This document shows positions 33,551 to 42,123 of a stretch of DNA of 46,118 nt, piece by piece. The translations under genes and the position numbers were made by a program. Source of the stretch: Clostridium sp. (lineage in GTDB: Bacteria > Bacillota > Clostridia > Clostridiales > Clostridiaceae); the NCBI RefSeq assembly GCF_029258205.1, contig NZ_JARHZJ010000079.1:1-46118 (forward strand), in the 5' to 3' direction. The stretch's first letter is position 1, and each line of letters begins with the position of its first letter. The notes under the pieces were generated by a model. That model saw only the letters and a program-made list of their open reading frames with translations. It had not been told where the DNA came from and ran no database searches.

Positions 33551-35101
33551 ATGAAATTTAAAAAGTTAAAAGCAGTTGCTGCAGTAATAAGTTTATCCTT
33601 ATTAGTAGGATGTGGAGGCAAAGTAAATACAGTAAAAACTAATGTGAATGAAAAAACATTAGTTTATGGAAGTCATGATTATACAAGTATTAATCCAGCA
33701 TTATATGAGCATGGAGAAATAAATTTACTTTTATTTAATGGATTAACTGCACATGATGAAAATAATAATGTTGTTCCATGTCTTGCTGAAAATTGGGAAT
33801 ATGATAAAGATAATTTAACATACACTTTTAATTTAAGAAAAGATGTAAAGTGGCATGATGGTAAGCCATTTACTGCAAATGATGTTAAGTTTACTTTTGA
33901 CACAATAGAAAATCCTGAGAATAATTCAGAAATAAAAACTAATTATGAAAATATTAAAGAAATTCAGGTAGTAAATGATAATACTGTAAAGTTTATTTTG
34001 AAAAATGAAAATGTTGCATTGTTAGATTATTTAACTGTAGGAATAATACCTAAGCATATATTAGAAAATGAAGATATATCAACTGCAGAATTTAACAGAC
34101 ATCCAATAGGTACAGGACCATATAAATTTAGTAACTGGGATGAGGGACAAAGTATATCATTAGTAAGAAATGAAGACTATTTTAAAGGAGAACCTAAAAT
34201 TAATAACATTGTTTTTAAGATAGTAGAAGATTCAAAAGCTAGAGTAATGCAATTAGAAAGTGGAGAGTTAGATTTAACTCAAGTTACACCAAAAGATATA
34301 TCAAAATTTGATAAAAATGATAAGTTTAATGTAGATGTAATGAATACATCTGATTACAGAGGTATAATGTATAACTTTAATGTACCACTATTTAAAAATA
34401 ATAGAGAGTTACCTAATGCATTAAGTTATGCTATCGATAGAAAAGCCATAGTAAAGAATATTTTATTAGGATATGGACAAGTTGCTTATTCACCACTACA
34501 AAAAGGTAAATACAATGATGAGAATATGGAAAAGTTTGAGTACAATCCAGAGATGACTAGAAAAATTCTTGAAGATAATGGATGGGTACTTGATAATGAA
34601 AATGTTTATGAAAAGAATGGAACAAAATTAAGTTTTGAATTAGTATGTCCAGAAGGAGATCAGGAAAGAATAGATATAGCTAAATTTGCAGCACAACAAC
34701 TAAGAGAAGTTGGAGCAAATGTAAAAGTTGCAATTAAATCAAATATTGATTGGGAAAACCAAGATGCATATTTAATTGGATGGGGAAGTCCATTTGATCC
34801 AGATGATCATACATACAAGGTGTTTACAACTGATGGAGGAGCTAACTATGGATATTACTCAAATACTAAAATTGATGAAATATTAAAAAAGGCAAGAGAA
34901 ACTGATGTTGATGGAGAAAGACAAAAATATTACAAAGAATTCCAAGAAGAGCTTACAAAAGATATGCCATATACTTTACTTGTATATATAGATGCAATTT
35001 ATGTAGCAAAAAGTAATATAACTGGTATAAAAACTGATACTACATTAGGTCATCATGGTGTAGGAATATTCTGGAATGTACAAGATTGGAATATAGAATA
35101 A
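33551..35101 (+). CDS. nikA: nickel/peptide-type ABC transporter substrate-binding lipoprotein (NikA-like)
   Basis: 516 aa from ATG 33551 (AAGGAG at 33537-33542; GTG 33542 overlaps that site). Signal peptide with lipobox LLVGC, Cys21, so membrane-anchored outside. SBP_bac_5 family: ENWEYDKDNLTYTFNLRKDVKWHDGKPFTANDVKFTFD, ILEDNGW, and the C-terminal hinge regions. It captures Ni2+, probably as a chelate, or a peptide. It sits third in the operon, after both permeases, rather than first as in E. coli nikABCDE. No Ni-binding residue can be assigned with confidence. Confidence 0.83.
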   Translation: MKFKKLKAVAAVISLSLLVGCGGKVNTVKTNVNEKTLVYGSHDYTSINPALYEHGEINLLLFNGLTAHDENNNVVPCLAENWEYDKDNLTYTFNLRKDVKWHDGKPFTANDVKFTFDTIENPENNSEIKTNYENIKEIQVVNDNTVKFILKNENVALLDYLTVGIIPKHILENEDISTAEFNRHPIGTGPYKFSNWDEGQSISLVRNEDYFKGEPKINNIVFKIVEDSKARVMQLESGELDLTQVTPKDISKFDKNDKFNVDVMNTSDYRGIMYNFNVPLFKNNRELPNALSYAIDRKAIVKNILLGYGQVAYSPLQKGKYNDENMEKFEYNPEMTRKILEDNGWVLDNENVYEKNGTKLSFELVCPEGDQERIDIAKFAAQQLREVGANVKVAIKSNIDWENQDAYLIGWGSPFDPDDHTYKVFTTDGGANYGYYSNTKIDEILKKARETDVDGERQKYYKEFQEELTKDMPYTLLVYIDAIYVAKSNITGIKTDTTLGHHGVGIFWNVQDWNIE

Positions 35102-35156
35102 TATTTATCAGTATAAGAATAAAAAAGTAATAAAGGGCTATTAGGAGAATATTTAG

Positions 35157-36149
35157 ATGGATAAAATATTAAAAGTAAAAAATTTGGAGGTTAATTTTAA
35201 AACTAATAATGGAGATGTAAAAGCTGTAAGGAATGTATCATTTGATTTAAATAGAGGTGAGATATTAACTATAGTTGGAGAATCAGGATGTGGAAAATCA
35301 GCTTTATGTAGAAGTTTATTAAAGTTATTACCTAAGAATGGATATATAAAAAATGGTGAAATTTTATTAAATGGAAATGATTTATGTAAGCTTTCTGATA
35401 AAGAAATGAGTAAAATAAGAGGAAAAGAGATATCTATGATATTTCAAAATCCAATGTCAGCTTTAAATCCAACAATAACTATAGGAAAGCAAATACTAGA
35501 GGCTGTAAAAATTCATAATAAAAAAAGTAAAGTAGATGCTAAAAAGAGAGTCTTAGAGTTAATGGAGCTTGTAGAAATTGATAATGTTAATGTTAGATAT
35601 AATCAATATCCTTATGAGTTTTCAGGTGGAATGCTACAAAGAGTAGTAATTGCAATTAGTTTAGCAAATAATCCTAAGGTATTAATAGCAGATGAGCCTA
35701 CAACAGCTTTAGATGCAATAGTTCAACGAAAGATATTAAATCTTATTAAATCAATTCAAATTAAGAATAATATATCAATTATTTTAGTAACTCATGATTT
35801 AGGAGTTGTTCAAAATATAGCAGACAGAGTAGCTGTTATGTATGCAGGAAAAATAATTGAAATTGGAAAAAAGGAAGAAGTATTATTAGATGCTAAACAT
35901 CCTTACACTAGAGCATTATTAAAATCAATACCAAATAAAAAAAATAGTTTTATAGAATGTATAGAAGGAGTTCCTCCTAATTTACTACATCCACCTAAAG
36001 GAGATGCATTCGCTCTTAGAAACAAAACCCCATTAAATATAGATTTTTTTGAAGAACCACCTATGTTTAAAGTTACTGAAACCCATTATGCAGCAACATG
36101 GATGCTTCATCCAAATGCAAAAAAAGTAAGAGAAGAATTAAATTATTAA
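35157..36149 (+). CDS. nikD: nickel/peptide-type ABC transporter ATPase (NikD/OppD-like)
   Basis: 330 aa. Walker A GESGCGKSA, Q-loop MIFQNPMSALNPT, signature FSGGMLQRVVIA, Walker B VLIADEPTTALD, switch His in VTHDLGVV. The C-terminal oligopeptide/dipeptide-transporter extension is present (HPYTRALLKSIPN), but the Cys residues usually found there (a pattern like GCxFxxRCxxAxxxC) are absent: the aligned stretch reads GDAFALRNKTPLNID. If that region holds an Fe-S cluster or metal in relatives, it does not here. Start ATG with AGGAG. One of two ATPases for the importer. Confidence 0.86.
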   Translation: MDKILKVKNLEVNFKTNNGDVKAVRNVSFDLNRGEILTIVGESGCGKSALCRSLLKLLPKNGYIKNGEILLNGNDLCKLSDKEMSKIRGKEISMIFQNPMSALNPTITIGKQILEAVKIHNKKSKVDAKKRVLELMELVEIDNVNVRYNQYPYEFSGGMLQRVVIAISLANNPKVLIADEPTTALDAIVQRKILNLIKSIQIKNNISIILVTHDLGVVQNIADRVAVMYAGKIIEIGKKEEVLLDAKHPYTRALLKSIPNKKNSFIECIEGVPPNLLHPPKGDAFALRNKTPLNIDFFEEPPMFKVTETHYAATWMLHPNAKKVREELNY

Positions 36150-36169
36150 TAGGAGTATAGTAGTTAATA

Positions 36170-37057
36170 ATGTGTAAAGAAAAACTTTTAGAAGTGATAA
36201 ATGTTAATAAGCATTTTAAAGTAAGTAGAAATAAGTGTATAAAAGCATTAGATGATGTATCTATAAATATATATAAAGGTGAAATATTAGGGTTAGTAGG
36301 TGAATCAGGATCAGGAAAATCTACATTAGGTAAATGTATAGTAGGAATTAATGAATTAACAGATGGTAAAATATTATATGATGGAATAGACATAAGTAAT
36401 AAGAAGAATGGGAAAAAAATTATAAGTGAAGATATTAAATTTATATTTCAAGACTCTACTTCATCTTTAAATTCTAGAATGACCATAGGAAAAATTATAG
36501 AAGAACCTTTAAAAATTCAAAAAAAATATAAAGATAAAAATAGTAGAATGAAAAAAGTATATGAAATGTTGGATTTGGTAGGTTTAGATAAAGAATATGT
36601 AAATAAATATCCATATGATTTTTCAGGAGGTCAGAGGCAAAGAGTAAATATTGCAAGGGCAATATCGACAAATCCTAAATTTATTATTGCAGATGAACCA
36701 ATAGCGTCTCTTGATGTTTCTATGCAAGGACAAATAATAAATTTATTTAAAGAATTAAAAGAAAAAATGAAATTGACATGTTTATTTATTTCGCATGATT
36801 TATCAATGTTAAGATACATTAGTGATAGAATAGCAGTTATTTACAAGGGGAAAATAGTTGAAATTGCAGATACAGAAGAGTTATATAGCAATCCAATTCA
36901 TCCTTATACAAAAGAGTTATTATCATCTATATTAACAGTAGATAATAGTAATAATAAATTTAAAAATAGTATTGATTATAGTAAATTGCTTATGGAGCAT
37001 GAAAAAGATCAATTAATAGAAGTTAAAAAAAATCATTTTGTGTATTTAAATAAATAA
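36170..37057 (+). CDS. nikE: nickel/peptide-type ABC transporter ATPase (NikE/OppF-like)
   Basis: 295 aa, OppF/NikE type. Walker A GESGSGKST, FIFQDSTSSLNSRMTIG, signature FSGGQRQRVNIARA, Walker B FIIADEPIASLD (Ala-Ser instead of Thr-Thr/Ser-Ala after the Walker B Glu-Pro), switch His in ISHDLSML. The C-terminal extension HPYTKELLSSIL is short and without Cys. It forms an ATPase heterodimer with NikD. Last gene of the importer operon; a perfect-stem terminator follows 13 nt after the stop codon. Confidence 0.86.
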   Translation: MCKEKLLEVINVNKHFKVSRNKCIKALDDVSINIYKGEILGLVGESGSGKSTLGKCIVGINELTDGKILYDGIDISNKKNGKKIISEDIKFIFQDSTSSLNSRMTIGKIIEEPLKIQKKYKDKNSRMKKVYEMLDLVGLDKEYVNKYPYDFSGGQRQRVNIARAISTNPKFIIADEPIASLDVSMQGQIINLFKELKEKMKLTCLFISHDLSMLRYISDRIAVIYKGKIVEIADTEELYSNPIHPYTKELLSSILTVDNSNNKFKNSIDYSKLLMEHEKDQLIEVKKNHFVYLNK

Positions 37058-37070
37058 ATTATATACTTTA

Positions 37071-37112
37071 AAAAGTAGATAGTTTTATGTAAAAACAAAA
37101 CTATCTACTTTT
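37071..37112. terminator. terminator of the nickel transporter operon
   Basis: A 16-bp perfect inverted repeat (37071-37086 with 37097-37112), 10-nt loop, A4 on the 5' side and T4 on the 3' side. Convergent with the small gene at 37149, which it may serve as well. Confidence 0.85.
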
Positions 37113-37148
37113 ACTTTATATAATGAAATTTAATTACCACTTCTTTTA

Positions 37149-37469
37149 TTAAAATTGAGATTTATCTCCATAGTCTGAACGATATACACCATTTAATCCG
37201 GAATACTTACCTATCTCAGATAGCTCTTTTATTATATTCTCTTCATTATATGAAAAAATTAGTTTTTTTGTGTAAGCTGTAAAATATATATAGTTAACTA
37301 ATCTGTTTATTAAAGGAATATTTTTCTTATCAGATAAATCTAGTTTTGTATAAACTTTTAATAATACTTCTTTAATATCATCAAAATTATTTGCTTTTGA
37401 TTTAGAAATACTATTATATAAAGAATGTACTAAATCTTTAGATCTATTCATTAATTCAAAATTTTCCAT
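37149..37469 (-). CDS. small helical protein, possibly bacteriocin-immunity-like
   Basis: 106 aa, not firmly recognised. It is predicted all-helical and charged, with no membrane helix or Cys, ending in GLNGVYRSDYGDKSQF. Size and four-helix pattern (DIKEVLLKVYTKLDLSDKKNIPLINRLVNYIYF) recall pediocin-type bacteriocin immunity proteins, but I cannot confirm the family by eye, and no bacteriocin precursor is visible nearby. A very strong AGGAGGTG precedes the ATG, so it is probably well translated. It lies between the nickel operon and the EAL gene. Confidence 0.6.
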   Translation of the reverse strand: MENFELMNRSKDLVHSLYNSISKSKANNFDDIKEVLLKVYTKLDLSDKKNIPLINRLVNYIYFTAYTKKLIFSYNEENIIKELSEIGKYSGLNGVYRSDYGDKSQF

Positions 37470-37657
37470 TCACAACACCTCCTAAATATAATTATAAATA
37501 AATTGTAGTATTTTTATAAATATAAGTAGATGAATATTTATAAGTAATATACTAAAAGAAAATAATTATAATGATTATTTATTCTGAGTTTTATTAATAA
37601 TTTTACCAAATTATAGTTTTTATATATCCTCTTTTTATTTAAATATAAAAAATTTAC

Positions 37658-39991
37658 TTAGCTACTTATTATTTTATTATTAATATTAACATTTATATAA
37701 TCTATTATTTCAGATTTAGTTAATGGTTTAGAAAAATAATATCCTTGGACAATATCAAATCCTAAGTTACTAAAGAGTTTAAAGTCCTCATAATTTTCTA
37801 CACCTTCAATAACTGAAGTTACATTTAATTTTTTTGATAATAAGGATATTGCTTCAATAACAGCTAATTTACTAGGGGTTCTTGCATCAATTACAAACTC
37901 CCTTGGAATCTTTAACTCATCAAAATATAGATTAGATATTTGGCTAAGAGATGAGTATCCGGTACCAAAGTCATCTATGGATATACAAATTCCATTTTCT
38001 CTAAGCAGATTAATATAAGAGATTGTTTTAGCATTATTATTTAGTGATACATTTTCTAATATTTCTGCTGTTATTAAATTTTTAGGAATTTTATACTCTT
38101 TATAAATATTTAGAATTTCATTAATTTTTTCGTAGGACTTTAAAGTGTTTAAGGATAAATTTATACTACACTTTAATTTTATACCTCTATCTATTAAGTA
38201 TTTTTGAAATTCACAGGATTTTTTAAAAACATATAAATCAAGAGAAGAAATTTCGCCTAAATTTTCAGCTATAGGTACAAACTTAGATGGAGAAATTACG
38301 CCTAGTTTATCATGATTCCAACGTAGTAGAGTTTCGAAGCCAACTATTTTTAATGTCTTTACGCAAATTTTAGGTTGAAAGACTAAATTAAGTTTGTCAG
38401 ATAAAAGATCATTTTTAAAATCTTTTTTTAATATATTCATATGTTCTAAATCAGTTTTTAAATTATCATCATACATAAGTATAGAATTATTAGGAACTTT
38501 AAGCTTCTTAGCTCTCATTAATGCATAATCTGTTTGTTGAATAAGTAAATCTAAATTAGTATTTGAATTATTTAACGAGTAACCAATATTAAAATTTACA
38601 TGTATTAAATCAGAGTTATGTTGAATCTTTATATTTTCAAAATCTCTAAAAAATTTTAATATAAGGTCAACTTGATCTAATCTAGATATTAATGCAAATT
38701 CATTTCCACTATATCTACAGTAGAAAATATTTTTACCTAGAAGTAGTTTTAGTTCTTTAAATTTATTTGCCACTTCCACTAACACCTTATCACCAACAAC
38801 ATGTCCAAAAATATTATTAATATCTTTTAAGCTTTTTATATCTATAAAGAAAAGTGCATAATAAGTATTTATGGTTTCAAGTTTCTTTAAAAAGTAATTT
38901 CTACTATACATATTAGTTAAAAAATCTATTTCATTAGCCATCTTAACACTTTCAATTAATCTTAGATTATCTTTTCTTAATAGAACATCCCTAGAGACTA
39001 ATAAAAGCATTATAAGAAGTATAATTATTACATTTTCTACATCATTAAAATTCCTAGTTGATATAGAAGATGCAGTTATGTCTATAGCAGCAAAGGAAAC
39101 GGGAAAAATTCCAATAGTAATGCTTATCCATGAATCATTTATATTCATATAGTAATCATCAAATAGAACCTGATTTAGATCTTTGTCTTGTTCCATAATT
39201 GAATAGTATATAGAAAACATTAATAATAATGGACAAATAAAGTAAATACTAATACATTCATATAAACAATGAAAAAGAAATGCCTTGGTATTAAAATATG
39301 ATATTATATAGCAATTAATATTTAAAATATAAAAGTTTATTAATAACAGAAAGCTACTTTTTTTGTCTGTCTGTAGATAAATGGTTTTTACAAAAATTAA
39401 TATTATGAGAAAACCTTCTAAAAAAATCCTTAAGCTATTTATATTTATTAAAAATAAACTATATATTGAATCATTTAAGAAAGAAATAGATGATATAAAA
39501 TATCTAGAATTTTTATAAATAATAAATGCAAAAGGTATAAATGTAAAAAATGAATCGCGAATAATATAATCCTTTAAAATACTATATTTAAGCATACTTT
39601 TTATAAGCTTATAAATCATTAAAATTACTAGCAATGATAATATTATGAGTTCAAGATTTTTTAATAAGAGTATTTTAAAAATTGAAAGATTAAATATACC
39701 AAATAGGTTACTTGATAAGTTTGTTAAAATTTGCACGATTTCAACTACTATAAAGCCTAACTTTATAGTAGTTAGTGAGTTTTTAGAAACTCTATATTTA
39801 AATGCAAACAATAGGCTAATTCCACATTGAAAAATCCAAAATGAAAAGGCAATTGCCCATAATAAATAGTCTGGTAAATTTGATGGTATTACTAATATAT
39901 AGATTAATGTTCCTACCAAAACTAAAAAACTTAATATTATTTGAGTTCTAAAAAAAAGTTTTATCTTATTGTTAATAGGTCTATGTGACAT
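37658..39991 (-). CDS. membrane GGDEF-EAL protein, probable c-di-GMP phosphodiesterase
   Basis: 777 aa from ATG 39991, the codon preceded by GGAGGTT (a TTG at 40003 is upstream of it). About eight to ten membrane helices fill the first ~340 residues, then a GGDEF domain and a C-terminal EAL domain. The GGDEF motif is degenerate (RYSGNEF), so cyclase activity is unlikely. The EAL domain keeps its catalytic set: ETLLRW, SINLSLN, AEILENV, IDDFGTGYSSL, ELKIPREF, VIEGVEN, VQGYYFSKPL. It should hydrolyse c-di-GMP, with the membrane part as sensor and the GGDEF part perhaps as a GTP-sensing module. Divergent from the Hsp70 operon. Confidence 0.9.
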   Translation of the reverse strand: MSHRPINNKIKLFFRTQIILSFLVLVGTLIYILVIPSNLPDYLLWAIAFSFWIFQCGISLLFAFKYRVSKNSLTTIKLGFIVVEIVQILTNLSSNLFGIFNLSIFKILLLKNLELIILSLLVILMIYKLIKSMLKYSILKDYIIRDSFFTFIPFAFIIYKNSRYFISSISFLNDSIYSLFLININSLRIFLEGFLIILIFVKTIYLQTDKKSSFLLLINFYILNINCYIISYFNTKAFLFHCLYECISIYFICPLLLMFSIYYSIMEQDKDLNQVLFDDYYMNINDSWISITIGIFPVSFAAIDITASSISTRNFNDVENVIIILLIMLLLVSRDVLLRKDNLRLIESVKMANEIDFLTNMYSRNYFLKKLETINTYYALFFIDIKSLKDINNIFGHVVGDKVLVEVANKFKELKLLLGKNIFYCRYSGNEFALISRLDQVDLILKFFRDFENIKIQHNSDLIHVNFNIGYSLNNSNTNLDLLIQQTDYALMRAKKLKVPNNSILMYDDNLKTDLEHMNILKKDFKNDLLSDKLNLVFQPKICVKTLKIVGFETLLRWNHDKLGVISPSKFVPIAENLGEISSLDLYVFKKSCEFQKYLIDRGIKLKCSINLSLNTLKSYEKINEILNIYKEYKIPKNLITAEILENVSLNNNAKTISYINLLRENGICISIDDFGTGYSSLSQISNLYFDELKIPREFVIDARTPSKLAVIEAISLLSKKLNVTSVIEGVENYEDFKLFSNLGFDIVQGYYFSKPLTKSEIIDYINVNINNKIISS

Positions 39992-40234
39992 ATAAACCTC
40001 CAAAATTTAGCTAAATAGTTTTAAAATTATAGTTTATTATTAATAAACAATTCATTAACATTTTATTAATATATGAAATTTATGTCAAATTAAAAAGTTT
40101 AACTAGAAGTGAAAATATGTTTATAATCAATAATATTTATAAATAAAATAGGCTTACTAATGAATATTATTAGTTTTACTGAAATAAAGTTATGGTATAG
40201 AGATATATCGTTAATTAATTTTAGGAGGATGTAT

Positions 40235-41503
40235 ATGATAGATTATTTTAAAGAGTTAAATATTCAGATAGATGCCTCTGATAATGAAGTTAAAAATGCT
40301 TATTTTAATATGACTAAAAAATATCCGCCAGAAAAGTTTCCAAAGGAATATAGAGTTATAAGAGATGCTTATGAAACCTTAATAGATAAAGCTAAAAGAG
40401 ATGAGTATATTTTAGAAACTTTTGATGTTGAAATAAAAAATATCCTTAATGAAGGTATTGATTTAGCTAAAAGTGAAAAATATGATTTAGCAGTTGTAAA
40501 TTTCGAAAAGGTCCTGCAAAAATATCCTGATAATTCAAAGGTGAAGAAAGATTTGGCTGTATGTCTAATGAGAGGAAAAAATTATAAAAAAAGTTCTAAG
40601 ATATTAAAAGAATTAGTTATAAGAGAACCTAATAATATAGAATACTATAAGCTTTTAATAAATGCTTATGGAGAGAATTATGACCTTAAAAATTTAGAGA
40701 GTGTTCTTAAAAAGAGTTTAAATTTAAAAAATGTAGAAGTAGATTTTTATTTGAAGTTATTTGAAATTTATAATGAAAGCGAATTAAGAGATTATACAAA
40801 GGCTATTAAGGTTTTAAAGGATGGGTTAGAAAATAAAAATATAAATTCTCAGAATTATAAGCTATATCTTAAGTTTTTAGATTTATCTGATAGATTAGAT
40901 TGCAGGGATGATTTTAATAAGGGGTGTGAAGCTTTAAGTGAAATTACTTTAAAGGATAATTATGAAGAAGTAAAAATTTCAATATTAAATTTATTAAACA
41001 GGATTTTAAAGGAGTTTCATTTTAAAAATGGAGTTAGGCTAACATCAACAGCTTTAGTTTTAATAGATGAAAAAAAGGACATTGAAATCTTAGAAAAAAT
41101 AATGAGATTAAGGCGTACTTTTTTGGAATTATCTAAACTTTACGAGGATAAAAGCATAAATGAAGAATTTAAAAAGGTTATATTTTACAATATTGTAAGT
41201 AAATTTCTAAATGATGATATTGAATTTAATAAGGATTTTGAAAGAATAAATAAAAACTTTTTTAATAACTTTAACTTTGAAAATTATGAATTAGTAAAAT
41301 CAATTGGGAAGTTAAAGAATGATTATAGAAATGTGTACTTAGAAACAAGAAAGTTAACTGATAAGGCTTTGGGACTATATAGTAAAGTTCAGAAAATAAA
41401 AGAAGAAAAGAATGTATCTAAGGAATTTTATTCTAAGAGGAAAGAGGGGAATCCCGTAAAAATTTTATTTAGAAGAGTAATAAGTGGTTTTAGAGATAAA
41501 TAA
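40235..41503 (+). CDS. J-like domain and TPR-repeat co-chaperone
   Basis: 422 aa from ATG 40235 (AGGAGG at 40223-40228; an ATG at 40229 is too close and a longer start at 40160 lacks a ribosome binding site). Residues ~1-65 resemble a J domain (DYFKELNIQIDASDNEVKNAYFNMTKKY, then RVIRDAYETLID), but the HPD tripeptide that stimulates Hsp70 is PPE (31-33). TPR-like helical repeats follow (~70-200: ILNEGIDLAKSEKYDLAVVNFEKVL and others), then a helical tail. First gene of a four-gene operon with GrpE-like and Hsp70-like genes. It likely targets or scaffolds the Hsp70 rather than stimulating it classically (inference). Confidence 0.8.
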   Translation: MIDYFKELNIQIDASDNEVKNAYFNMTKKYPPEKFPKEYRVIRDAYETLIDKAKRDEYILETFDVEIKNILNEGIDLAKSEKYDLAVVNFEKVLQKYPDNSKVKKDLAVCLMRGKNYKKSSKILKELVIREPNNIEYYKLLINAYGENYDLKNLESVLKKSLNLKNVEVDFYLKLFEIYNESELRDYTKAIKVLKDGLENKNINSQNYKLYLKFLDLSDRLDCRDDFNKGCEALSEITLKDNYEEVKISILNLLNRILKEFHFKNGVRLTSTALVLIDEKKDIEILEKIMRLRRTFLELSKLYEDKSINEEFKKVIFYNIVSKFLNDDIEFNKDFERINKNFFNNFNFENYELVKSIGKLKNDYRNVYLETRKLTDKALGLYSKVQKIKEEKNVSKEFYSKRKEGNPVKILFRRVISGFRDK

Positions 41504-41520
41504 AATAAGGGGGTACTGAT

Positions 41521-42123
41521 TTGAATTATGAAGAGGCTTTAAAGTGTATTTGTGAAGATAAAAAATATATAGAGTTATTTGAAGAGGATAGAGGATTAAA
41601 AGAATTAAAAAATTCTATAAAAAAAATAGCCATCAAAAATGAAAATATGAATCAGGGATATATTGAAGAGGTCTATAAAATATCTAGTAGTATTGAAGAA
41701 ATTAAAACTTATATAAGTAAAAAGAGCGAGGAAGAGGAGTTAAGAAGTAAAAGGATAAACAAAGAATTAGAAATAAGAGAAAAGAGGTTAGTTAAAAGCA
41801 TAATTAATATAGTGGATAATATAAAATATATTTATGATTTTAGTCAGAAATCTAATAATGAAGTATTAAATGAGGCTATGAATAATCTATTAAACACAGT
41901 AAAAAAGTTAATAGTTAATGTAGATATCCTTCTTATTGATGGAAAAGAAACTTTTTTTGATGAAAGCTTACATGAGTGTGTTAGCACTATTTGGAATGAC
42001 CAAAGAAAAGATTATGAGATAAACGAGGTTTTAAAGTTTGGATATATATATAAGGGAAAAGTTTATAGGACAGCTCAAGTAGTAGTAGTTAAAAATAAGG
42101 GGGATATAGAATGGGAAGAATAA
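41521..42123 (+). CDS. GrpE-like nucleotide exchange factor
   Basis: 200 aa. The N-terminal half is a long charged coiled coil. The C-terminal domain carries the GrpE pattern: FDESLHECVSTIWND, then YEINEVLKFGYIYKGKVYRTAQVVVVKNK, matching FDPxxHEAV...I...VLQxGYxxxxRVLRPAxVxV. GrpE dimers release ADP from Hsp70. TTG start with GGGGG upstream; the gene overlaps the Hsp70 gene by 13 nt, so the two are made together. It is divergent from housekeeping GrpE and is likely dedicated to the adjacent Hsp70. Confidence 0.8.
   Translation: MNYEEALKCICEDKKYIELFEEDRGLKELKNSIKKIAIKNENMNQGYIEEVYKISSSIEEIKTYISKKSEEEELRSKRINKELEIREKRLVKSIINIVDNIKYIYDFSQKSNNEVLNEAMNNLLNTVKKLIVNVDILLIDGKETFFDESLHECVSTIWNDQRKDYEINEVLKFGYIYKGKVYRTAQVVVVKNKGDIEWEE

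Noticed and set aside
37559-37580. Fur-like palindrome upstream of the small minus-strand gene
   Set aside because: It is composed almost only of A/T with a poor match to the consensus halves; such palindromes recur by chance in this DNA.
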